Below, in pieces: positions 23,231-33,491 of a stretch of 64,000 bases of DNA (the stretch's first letter is position 1; each line of letters starts with the position of its first letter). The notes under the pieces were generated by a model. It had not been told where the DNA came from. It did not search any database and saw only the letters and a list, made by a program, of their open reading frames with translations. The stretch is from NCBI GenBank assembly GCA_036365515.1, contig CM070874.1, positions 51,800,583-51,864,582 of the forward strand, in the 5' to 3' direction. Made by a program: the position numbers and the translations under genes. Source of the DNA: Torymus aiolomorphi. Taxonomy: Eukaryota; Arthropoda; Insecta; Hymenoptera; Torymidae.

Positions 23231-24165
23231 TTGAGACGGTCTTGTTGGGATAGTATATCTATAGTTTTCCCCTAGATACCACTGCACGTACCCCCTACCC
23301 GCGACACCCTCGTGTGATTCACATTATCTCATTCTCTCGTGTAAGATATACATCAGCACTATGTGTGTGTGTGTGTGTGGTGTATCCCCTAGACCAACCA
23401 CAAATTTCCCTAGAACATTTTAGTCCTCGAAATTTCCCTAGGCTAACCCCCATTGGTGTACGCAAGGTACTATATACATAATAATTCCCATGAATTTTTG
23501 CACTATTTATGTATGCAGGTACTATATCTATATATATAATATTACCTCCTAAAGTATTCGCATAAAGAATAGCATACTACATTGAATTATTTGAGACGGT
23601 CTTGTTGGGATAGTATATCTATAGTTTTCCCCTAGATACCACTGCACGTACCCCCTACCCGCGACACCCTCGTGTGATTCACATTATCTCGTTCTCTCGT
23701 GTAAGATATACATGAGCACTATGTGTGTGTGTGTGTGTGTGTGTGTCTGTGTGTGTGTATCCCCTAGACCAACCACAAATTTCCCTAGAACATTTTAGTC
23801 CTCGAAATTTCCCTAGGCTAACCCCCATTGGTGTACGCAAGGTACTATATACATAATAATTCCCATGAATTTTTGCACTATTTATGTATGCAGGTACTAT
23901 ATCTATATATATAATATTACCTCCTAAAGTATTCGCATAAAGAATAGCATACTACATGGAATTATTTGAGACGGTCTTGTTGGGATAGTATATCTATAGT
24001 TTTCCCCTAGATACCACTGCACGTACCCCCTATCCGCATCACCTTCGTGTGATTATCTCGCTCTCTCGCGTAAGATATACATGGGCACTATATATAATTT
24101 CCCCCTAGACCAACCACAAATTCCCCTCGAATATTTTAGTCATCGACTTTTCCCTAGAGGTTCTA
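23231..24165. repeat. Tandem repeat of about 365 bp, left arm (2 copies plus a partial)
   Basis: Units begin TTGAGACGGTCTTGTTGGG at 23,231, 23,591 and 23,966; the third is truncated. Each holds a (GT)n tract of variable length, a CCCCTAGA motif repeated several times, and TA-rich blocks. The mirror set in the right arm has three full copies. Confidence 0.88.
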
Positions 24166-24418
24166 AGTATCTATAAATATATTATAGTATTGAATATCCA
24201 TCATTTCTCAAATACCTCTAAATAAATAATTTTAGGTAATCAACCTTGAAATTACAGATGAACGATATTCTTCTAGATAACAATATTTTTTTTACAAATA
24301 CTCTAAATAATTCATTGAAGCAAATAAAATGAACATTCTGTAATAAATTATTTATTTAATTTATTAATCATTGTTAACATATTTGAAGTATATAATGTGT
24401 ACACGTTTAAATATTAGT

Positions 24419-24754
24419 TTATTCGTATTCAAAATATACTTTATTTATCTCTCCACCTAAATATTTCAAAGATACACGATTTTTCATACAATTATCTTTG
24501 AATTGATCAAACCATTCTTGACCCTGTGCTTGAATATATTTAAAAATTTTTCTTGGTAAAAACACTTGATAAGAATCATCCAATTCAATAACGAATGCAG
24601 ATCCAAATTTTGTGTTGACATTACGAATATTTGTAACTTTGTATTTTGTATTAGTGTTAAGGTTGCATAGTTTTTTTGAAGGTAGATAACTCACATGAGC
24701 TATTTCATTGATTTTTGTGAAATCCATCATGAAAATCTGTAATAAAATTAACAA
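24419..24754 (-). CDS. 111-residue protein, left-arm copy
   Basis: Points outward, to the left tip. A TTTTATTACAG splice-acceptor-like sequence lies immediately upstream of MMDFTK, so the true start may be that Met (residue 9 or 10) with an upstream exon. Key segments are LNTNTKYKVTNIRNVNTKFG, FVIELDDSYQVFLPRKI and a basic C-terminal half ending YLGGEINKVYFEYE. The pattern of a Y-x-V strand, a V-N-T-K-F-G turn and a Q-V-F-L-P strand resembles small OB-fold-like proteins that I recall from insect mobile or viral contexts. Function is not known; single-strand DNA binding is a guess. It differs from the right copy at least at one residue (KYIQ versus KDIQ). Confidence 0.6.
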   Translation of the reverse strand: MLILLQIFMMDFTKINEIAHVSYLPSKKLCNLNTNTKYKVTNIRNVNTKFGSAFVIELDDSYQVFLPRKIFKYIQAQGQEWFDQFKDNCMKNRVSLKYLGGEINKVYFEYE

Positions 24755-27330
24755 TAAGAATTATTAATATTCTTTAAAAATAAATTTAGTAACTTTAATT
24801 CAAAATATGTATTGATTGTTTTAATGTAAGTAAACATTCATATCTCCTCTTATCATTTAAAACAAAATATATATGAGTAATTCCGCGGTACTTTTCAAAT
24901 TCGAGTTACTCTTTGATACCTTTAGATAAACTCACTACATGGAATTCTGTGCAGGTTACAATTCTTAAATGGGGTGAGAAGAACATCATCTTGGTACCAA
25001 AACCCAATTTAGAAATCGTACAAATTACGTATGATAAGGAGAAAGACTAAAATTAAAGGCATATTTAAGTGGTACTCGTATAAATTAGTATGTTCTTTGT
25101 GCGATTAAAAAAAAAAATGTCTTTTCTCTAAATGATTTGGAAAAAGTTTTTTCACAACTGTTTTAGCATGTACTTTCAAGAACTCAACTCTAGATATGTG
25201 TGCTTATTTATAAATTACTTAAATAATGAGTTATTTAAGGGTTACCAGATTTTGCAAATATTGAATTTTTTTATCTATGCTGCTTTTTAAAAAATGGCTT
25301 TGCAATTTTCTAGGTCTTTATAATGGAAAAACCTTTGTTTTAACATAACAAATAATATGATTTGTTACTCATCAGTGTGCCGCTTATAGAATTTATTTTA
25401 CATTACTTTGAATGACGTTATTAAAAACGAAACTCGTTTTAAAAGGCGCAATTGATCGCTGGCACACTGACAAAGTCAATGAAAAATAACTTTTGTATGG
25501 CGAGATCGATACATTTTATCCCTCACAAAACACATACCGCAGGTTGAAATAAGCAAGTTAGTAGTTTTTCACTTACTATATAAAAACCAATGACTTATAC
25601 AGCAAGATTATCACGAACTACTAGATGTTCCCATAGCTTTCATATGAGTTATCCGGTAAAAAAAAAATGGCTTTGAAAAAAAAAAAATGAGTAACGCTAC
25701 CACTTTTTCACTATTTAAGGTCTAGAAAGGAAGAAAAAAGGGCATATGAAAGTGTGCTCTTAATTTCTTTTTTCAATTTCCCTCTAGTTCAAAATTGAAA
25801 AGTTCGACGGAATTATTCATATGTAAGTTATTTTTCATTTATTTTATAATTTGATATGAGAAGAAAAAATATTATAATTGTTTAAACTTTTTTATATTTA
25901 TAAATTTATTCAATTAAAATTTTCACATCATAGCATGGAAACCTTTTATGAACGTTTTGATTCTGGAAGCACCACTTTATAAAAATTAAAGTTAAATAAT
26001 TTTCCGGCTCAAATCTTTGTTCATGTTCTCACACCTAAAATGAAACCAAGCAACTGTATCTTTATTTTATGTTTCGTCAACTTTTCTTCTAAATTATTAG
26101 AGAAAATACTAAAAATTCATGAGTTTTTGGAATTTAGTTTGACTCAGTAATTTACTCCAGAACGTTGTATGGGTTTCACTTGAGAAGTCTTTTAACAAAC
26201 TATTTCGAAATGGAGACATGTTCAGATAAAATATGTGAAAAATAGTCACTTTTTCTCTCGTAAGAGCTTCTCAGTTTTCATAGGTTAACATATCTCATAA
26301 GTATTACAATGTTTAAAAATCTATTAATATGTGAAATATATTACCTTTGCAAAATATTGAATGAATAATTTCTAAAGATAGTTTTCGAAAGGGTTAACAC
26401 TTTTGAATTAATAATTGAAGAGTATAAATTAATTTTTATTGTATTATGATCCTTCTCAACAAGTGGCTAATTAATAACTGATGTAGTCAGTCGCTTGTTC
26501 TTCACCTTATATAGCAATTAAGGTATTCGAGAATTTTCGAATGCATGAATTCTTCGAAGTCATCTTATTAAAATGATAAGGCATGAAATGAGACAAGGTA
26601 TTATATACCCCTGCGTGTAATCTGATACCCTTAGGAAAGTTACTATACATTGCAGGACATTGTGACATTTTAGTTAATTATAACTAATAAGAGTAGCGAA
26701 TATGTAAAGTACAATATGTTGTTTAAATCTCAATTTTGAAGAAACCTTCTTATTCTATACCACTGTGATGTAATAGCAAATTAAAGTTCAAAGTATTGTT
26801 AAAGGTATTTGTTGGTTTTATTATTCAACCTATGTGATTAATTTTATATTTCATTATTATAAACAAAAATAAAGGGTAGCGTATGTGTATTAACATAGAA
26901 AAAATAAGGACAACACCCGTTTCCAATCAACTCTATATGTTTAAAATTATGGTATCATATAAGGTTTAAATAGCAAGATTGATTAAAATTTTATATTCTT
27001 GTTGTTTTACATGTAAATATAAAGTAGTATGAGTCACATATGCAATTTAATTATTTCTGTGAATAATTTTTATGAAGATAACTTATTTTTTAAGAATTAT
27101 TTACTGTACTACGAGTAAAATTTTATGAACTCTTTTATATACAATTTTAAAGAAAAAAATTCTGAAAAATAAATCTAATACCCGGCATATATAGTTATTT
27201 AAAATAACTTAAATGAGTAAATTTTTAAGCATTTGGATGTAACTTTTTGTTGTTGATATTTGGTAAAGTAAGAAGGGATCCTTATTTTGACTATAGGATT
27301 CATAAAACCAAATCATATGTTATATTTTCA

Positions 27331-27367
<37 letters not shown>

Positions 27368-27906
27368 CGTGTTCCTCTCTTTAATGAATAAGTAAGTTGT
27401 CTACCTACGGTTACACATATTTACATACATTTAGTATCTCTGTAGGATTACGCTATGTATATTTTCATTATGTAAGAATTTATGATTTTAAATATCTATG
27501 TGAATAAACTGTCATGAAAGAATTTATATTTAAGATCATCTCTCGATGGTTGACTGTTGTTAAATTCCTCTCTGTTTACCATGTGATCCTATATCATGGC
27601 TTTCAGAGAAGCTATTAAGATTAAACGAAAGTTCGCGATTCTCTTTACAAACCATGATAGTTCATCTTACTTAATATAAACAAAAGTGAGGGTATATAAC
27701 CCGATGGTGCGTAAGCGGTAGCATCACAGTTCATCTCAACGTGTTACTGTACATACATTTGAGCAACCATACAGAAGATAAGTTATCAATAATCATGTAA
27801 TATAATTGTTAATACTTTTAATCTCTTTTTAAAAAGTGATGATCTGAAGATGTGAAGCCTCGATAGATTTGATTTGTGATTGGCTCTTTGATAGAAGGCG
27901 CGATAA
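24755..27906. other. Inner left arm of the palindrome, non-coding
   Basis: AT-rich DNA mirrored at 28,275-31,447. No long ORF on either strand. It includes a (GT)n run at 27,331-27,362 and, near 27,680, a block around GGGTATATAACCCG that could be a core promoter facing the loop, since TATATAA lies about 350 bp before the loop ORF. This is a positional inference only. Confidence 0.45.
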
Positions 27907-28028
27907 ATTAAAATTAAATATACATTTTTATTTGATAATTATTTATTGCAATGAAAATGATTAAAGTGAAAAGTATTAAATAATGCAGCGTGCATGAATT
28001 TAGCTAGTAACTTATAAATTTATTATTA

Positions 28029-28352
28029 TTGTTTTTAGGTAAAATGGAAGGTGAATATATTAATATATTCAACAACGTAAATATACCGAGAGAGTGGATG
28101 GGGTGTAACCATATGGATTACCACATTCATACAATTAAAGAAGCAACAACGCGTTATAATAACGACTATGATGTGCACATGATGATTCATGGCGTCTTAG
28201 CACATCTCGAGTTTGAACAAGAAATTTGGTACTTTAAAAAGGAGCCCTGCGTTGAAATAAATGATTTATTTAAATTATCGCGCCTTTTATCAAAGAGCCA
28301 ATCACAAATCAAATCTATCGAGGCTTCACATCTTCAGATCATCACTTTTTAA
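28029..28352 (+). CDS. ORF starting in the palindrome loop (about 102-107 residues)
   Basis: The natural start is probably the ATG at 28,045 (MEGEYINIFNNVN); TTGTTTTTAG just upstream looks like a splice acceptor. About 230 bp lie in the unique loop and the rest crosses into the right arm, ending in IKSIEASHLQIITF. The loop-encoded part contains MDYHIHTIKEA, HMMIHGVLAHLEFEQEIWYF. I do not recognise it. It is the only ORF in the element that is single copy, and it has a codon pattern no better than background, so expression is uncertain. Confidence 0.35.
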   Translation: MFLGKMEGEYINIFNNVNIPREWMGCNHMDYHIHTIKEATTRYNNDYDVHMMIHGVLAHLEFEQEIWYFKKEPCVEINDLFKLSRLLSKSQSQIKSIEASHLQIITF

Positions 28353-28813
28353 AAAGAGATTAAAAGTATTAACAATTATATTACATGATTATTGATAACT
28401 TACCTTCTGTATGGTTGCTCAAATGTATGTACAGTAACACGTTGAGATGAACTGTGATGCTACCGCTTACGCACCATCGGGTTATATACCCTCACTTTTG
28501 TTTATATTAAGTAAGATGAACTATCATGGTTTGTAAAGAGAATCGCGAACTTTCGTTTAATCTTAATAGCTTCTCTGAAAGCCATGATATAGGATCACAT
28601 GGTAAACAGGGAGGAATTTAACAACAGTCAACCATCGAGAGATGATCTTAAATATAAATTCTTTCATGACAGTTTATTCACATAGATATTTAAAATCATA
28701 AATTCTTACATAATGAAAATATACATAGCGTAATCCTACAGAGATACTAAATGTATGTAAATATGTGTAACCGTAGGTAGACAACTTACTTATTCATTAA
28801 AGAGAGGAACACG

Positions 28814-28870
<57 letters not shown>

Positions 28871-31447
28871 TGAAAATATAACATATGATTTGGTTTTATG
28901 AATCCTATAGTCAAAATAAGGATCCCTTCTTACTTTACCAAATATCAACAACAAAAAGTTACATCCAAATGCTTAAAAATTTACTCATTTAAGTTATTTT
29001 AAATAACTATATATGCCGGGTATTAGATTTATTTTTCAGAATTTTTTTCTTTAAAATTGTATATAAAAGAGTTCATAAAATTTTACTCGTAGTACAGTAA
29101 ATAATTCTTAAAAAATAAGTTATCTTCATAAAAATTATTCACAGAAATAATTAAATTGCATATGTGACTCATACTACTTTATATTTACATGTAAAACAAC
29201 AAGAATATAAAATTTTAATCAATCTTGCTATTTAAACCTTATATGATACCATAATTTTAAACATATAGAGTTGATTGGAAACGGGTGTTGTCCTTATTTT
29301 TTCTATGTTAATACACATACGCTACCCTTTATTTTTGTTTATAATAATGAAATATAAAATTAATCACATAGGTTGAATAATAAAACCAACAAATACCTTT
29401 AACAATACTTTGAACTTTAATTTGCTATTACATCACAGTGGTATAGAATAAGAAGGTTTCTTCAAAATTGAGATTTAAACAACATATTTGTACTTTACAT
29501 ATTCGCTACTCTTATTAGTTATAATTAACTAAAATGTCACAATGTCCTGCAATGTATAGTAACTTTCCTAAGGGTATCAGATTACACGCAGGGGTATATA
29601 ATACCTTGTCTCATTTCATGCCTTATCATTTTAATAAGATGACTTCGAAGAATTCATGCATTCGAAAATTCTCGAATACCTTAATTGCTATATAAGGTGA
29701 AGAACAAGCGACTGACTACATCAGTTATTAATTAGCCACTTGTTGAGAAGGATCATAATACAATAAAAATTAATTTATACTCTTCAATTATTAATTCAAA
29801 AGTGTTAACCCTTTCGAAAACTATCTTTAGAAATTATTCATTCAATATTTTGCAAAGGTAATATATTTCACATATTAATAGATTTTTAAACATTGTAATA
29901 CTTATGAGATATGTTAACCTATGAAAACTGAGAAGCTCTTACGAGAGAAAAAGTGACTATTTTTCACATATTTTATCTGAACATGTCTCCATTTCGAAAT
30001 AGTTTGTTAAAAGACTTCTCAAGTGAAACCCATACAACGTTCTGGAGTAAATTACTGAGTCAAACTAAATTCCAAAAACTCATGAATTTTTAGTATTTTC
30101 TCTAATAATTTAGAAGAAAAGTTGACGAAACATAAAATAAAGATACAGTTGCTTGGTTTCATTTTAGGTGTGAGAACATGAACAAAGATTTGAGCCGGAA
30201 AATTATTTAACTTTAATTTTTATAAAGTGGTGCTTCCAGAATCAAAACGTTCATAAAAGGTTTCCATGCTATGATGTGAAAATTTTAATTGAATAAATTT
30301 ATAAATATAAAAAAGTTTAAACAATTATAATATTTTTTCTTCTCATATCAAATTATAAAATAAATGAAAAATAACTTACATATGAATAATTCCGTCGAAC
30401 TTTTCAATTTTGAACTAGAGGGAAATTGAAAAAAGAAATTAAGAGCACACTTTCATATGCCCTTTTTTCTTCCTTTCTAGACCTTAAATAGTGAAAAAGT
30501 GGTAGCGTTACTCATTTTTTTTTTTTCAAAGCCATTTTTTTTTTACCGGATAACTCATATGAAAGCTATGGGAACATCTAGTAGTTCGTGATAATCTTGC
30601 TGTATAAGTCATTGGTTTTTATATAGTAAGTGAAAAACTACTAACTTGCTTATTTCAACCTGCGGTATGTGTTTTGTGAGGGATAAAATGTATCGATCTC
30701 GCCATACAAAAGTTATTTTTCATTGACTTTGTCAGTGTGCCAGCGATCAATTGCGCCTTTTAAAACGAGTTTCGTTTTTAATAACGTCATTCAAAGTAAT
30801 GTAAAATAAATTCTATAAGCGGCACACTGATGAGTAACAAATCATATTATTTGTTATGTTAAAACAAAGGTTTTTCCATTATAAAGACCTAGAAAATTGC
30901 AAAGCCATTTTTTAAAAAGCAGCATAGATAACAAAATTCAATATTTGCAAAATCTGGTAACCCTTAAATAACTCATTATTTAAGTAATTTATAAATAAGC
31001 ACACATATCTAGAGTTGAGTTCTTGAAAGTACATGCTAAAACAGTTGTGAAAAACTTTTTCCAAATCATTTAGAGAAAGGACATTTTTTTTTTTTAATCG
31101 CACAAAGAACATACTAATTTATACGAGTACCACTTAAATATGCCTTTAATTTTAGTCTTTCTCCTTATCATACGTAATTTGTACGATTTCTAAATTGGGT
31201 TTTGGTACCAAGATGATGTTCTTCTCACCCCATTTAAGAATTGTAACCTGCACAGAATTCCATGTAGTGAGTTTATCTAAAGGTATCAAAGAGTAACTCG
31301 AATTTGAAAAGTACCGCGGAATTACTCATATATATTTTGTTTTAAATGATAAGAGGAGATATGAATGTTTACTTACATTAAAACAATCAATACATATTTT
31401 GAATTAAAGTTACTAAATTTATTTTTAAAGAATATTAATAATTTTTA
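28275..31447. other. Inner right arm of the palindrome, non-coding
   Basis: Mirror of 24,755-27,906 with a longer (AC)n run (28,819-28,867) and scattered base changes. The 66-residue frame at 30,912-31,112 has a broken counterpart in the left arm, so it is not conserved. No gene seen. Confidence 0.45.
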
Positions 31448-31783
31448 TTGTTAATTTTATTACAGATTTTCATGATGGATTTCACAAAAATCAATGAAAT
31501 AGCTCATGTGAGTTATCTACCTTCAAAAAAACTATGCAACCTTAACACTAATACAAAATACAAAGTTACAAATATTCGTAATGTCAACACAAAATTTGGA
31601 TCTGCATTCGTTATTGAATTGGATGATTCTTATCAAGTGTTTTTACCAAGAAAAATTTTTAAAGATATTCAAGCACAGGGTCAAGAATGGTTTGATCAAT
31701 TCAAAGATAATTGTATGAAAAATCGTGTATCTTTGAAATATTTAGGTGGAGAGATAAATAAAGTATATTTTGAATACGAATAA
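31448..31783 (+). CDS. 111-residue protein, right-arm copy
   Basis: Same gene as 24,419-24,754, facing the right tip. It keeps an open frame and the acceptor-like TTTTATTACAG upstream of the MMDFTK start. It carries KDIQ where the left copy has KYIQ. Two intact outward-facing copies in a palindrome could reflect selection or recent gene conversion between the arms. No partner gene is nearby. Confidence 0.6.
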   Translation: MLILLQIFMMDFTKINEIAHVSYLPSKKLCNLNTNTKYKVTNIRNVNTKFGSAFVIELDDSYQVFLPRKIFKDIQAQGQEWFDQFKDNCMKNRVSLKYLGGEINKVYFEYE

Positions 31784-32039
31784 ACTAATATTTAAACGTG
31801 TACACATTATATACTTCAAATATGTTAATAATGATTAATAAATTAAATAAATAATTTGTTACAGAATGTTCATTTTATTTGCTTCAATGAATTATTTAGA
31901 GTATTTGTAAAAAAAATATTGTTATCTAGAAGAATATCGTTCATCTGTAATTTCAAGGTTGATTACCTAAAATTATTTATTTAGAGGTATTTGAGAAAGG
32001 ATGGATATTCAATACTATAATATATTTATAGATACTTAG

Positions 32040-33344
32040 ATCCTCTAGGGAAAAGTCGATGACTAAAATATTCGAGGGGAATTTGTGGTTGGTCTAGGGG
32101 GAAATTATATATAGTGCCCATGTATATCTTACGCGAGAGAGCGAGATAATCACACGAAGGTGATGCGGATAGGGGGTACGTGCAGTGGTATCTAGGGGAA
32201 AACTATAGATATACTATCCCAACAAGACCGTCTCAAATAATTCAATGTAGTATGCTATTCTTTATGCGAATACTTTAGGAGGTAATATTATATATATAGA
32301 TATAGTACCTGCATACATAAATAGTGCAAAAATTCATGGGAATTATTATGTATATAGTACCTTGCGTACACCAATGGGGGTTAGCCTAGGGAAATTTCGA
32401 GGATTAAAATGTTCTAGGGAAATTTGTGGTTGGTCTAGGGGATACACACACACAGACACATACACACACACACACATAGTGCTCATGTATATCTTACACG
32501 AGAGAACGAGATAATGTGAATCACACGAGGGTGTCGCGGGTAGGGGGTACGTGCAGTGGTATCTAGGGGAAAACTATAGATATACTATCCCAACAAGACC
32601 GTCTCAAATAATTCAATGTAGTATGCTATTCTTTATGCGAATACTTTAGGAGGTAATATTATATATATAGATATAGTACCTGCATACATAAATAGTGCAA
32701 AAATTCATGGGAATTATTATGTATATAGTACCTTGCGTACACCAATGGGGGTTAGCCTAGGGAAATTTCGAGGACTAAAATGTTCTAGGGAAATTTGTGG
32801 TTGGTCTAGGGGATACACCACACACACACACACACACACACACATAGTGCTCATGTATATCTTACACGAGAGAATGAGATAATGTGAATCACACGAGGGT
32901 GTCGCGGGTAGGGGGTACGTGCAGTGGTATCTAGGGTAAAACTATAGATATACTATCCCAACAAGACCGTCTCAAATAATTCAATGTAGTATGCTATTCT
33001 TTATGCGAATACTTTAGGAGGTAATATTATATATATAGATATAGTACCTGCATACATAAATAGTGCAAAAATTCATGGGAATTATTATGTATATAGTACC
33101 TTGCGTACACCAATGGGGGTTAGCCTAGGGAAATTTCGAGGACTAAAATGTTCTAGGGAAATTTGTGGTTGGTCTAGGGGATACACACACAGACACACAC
33201 ACACACACACACATAGTGCTCATGTATATCTTACACGAGAGAACGAGATAATGTGAATCACACGAGGGTGTCGCGGGTAGGGGGTACGTGCAGTGGTATC
33301 TAGGGGAAAACTATAGATATACTATCCCAACAAGACCGTCTCAA
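32040..33344. repeat. Tandem repeat of about 370 bp, right arm (partial plus 3 copies)
   Basis: Unit boundaries, at the complement of TTGAGACGGTC, fall at 32,236, 32,607, 32,975 and 33,344. This gives three full units of 368-371 bp and a truncated inner unit. The left arm has only two full units; the extra unit accounts for most of the difference in arm length. Confidence 0.88.
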
Positions 33345-33485
33345 ATTACAGAAATCAGTGTGCGCAGATATTTGAATCCAACGCGGGAAAGTACGCGCAT
33401 GCGCAGTGGTGTCTAGGGGAAATACTATATATAGATATACTGCCCATGTATAAGAGTGGGGCAGAACTCTCCTAGCTTACCTACT

Positions 33486-33491
33486 CGCCGG
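33486..33491. repeat. Target-site duplication CGCCGG, right copy
   Basis: Identical to 23,084-23,089. The pol reading frame continues directly from this hexamer. Confidence 0.88.

Larger units (their letters stand above)
23090..33485. mobile_element. 10.4 kb palindromic mobile element, Polinton-like ends
   Basis: The left arm 23,090-27,906 and right arm 28,275-33,485 are reverse complements of each other and are joined by a 368-bp loop. Tips are AGTAGGTAAGCTAGGAG and its complement. A 6-bp target duplication (CGCCGG) flanks it, inside gypsy B pol. The arms differ by scattered substitutions, by (GT)n length and by one extra copy of a 370-bp tandem repeat on the right, so they are not a simple mirror artefact. 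Each arm has one outward-facing 111-residue gene; the loop starts a 107-residue ORF. The 6-bp duplication and AG ends match what is known of Polinton/Maverick elements. No DNA polymerase B, integrase, ATPase or capsid gene is visible, so any link is to a non-autonomous derivative. Confidence 0.85.

Noticed and set aside
23231..33344. Regularly spaced repeats that could suggest a CRISPR array
   Set aside because: Units are about 370 bp, nearly identical throughout with no unique spacers, and mirrored in a palindrome in eukaryotic DNA.
23090..33485. Palindrome as a pure assembly or read-mirroring artefact
   Set aside because: Precise 6-bp target duplication, reading frame resuming across it, sequence differences between arms, and unequal tandem-repeat number all argue for a real insertion. 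Long-read confirmation is still the decisive test.
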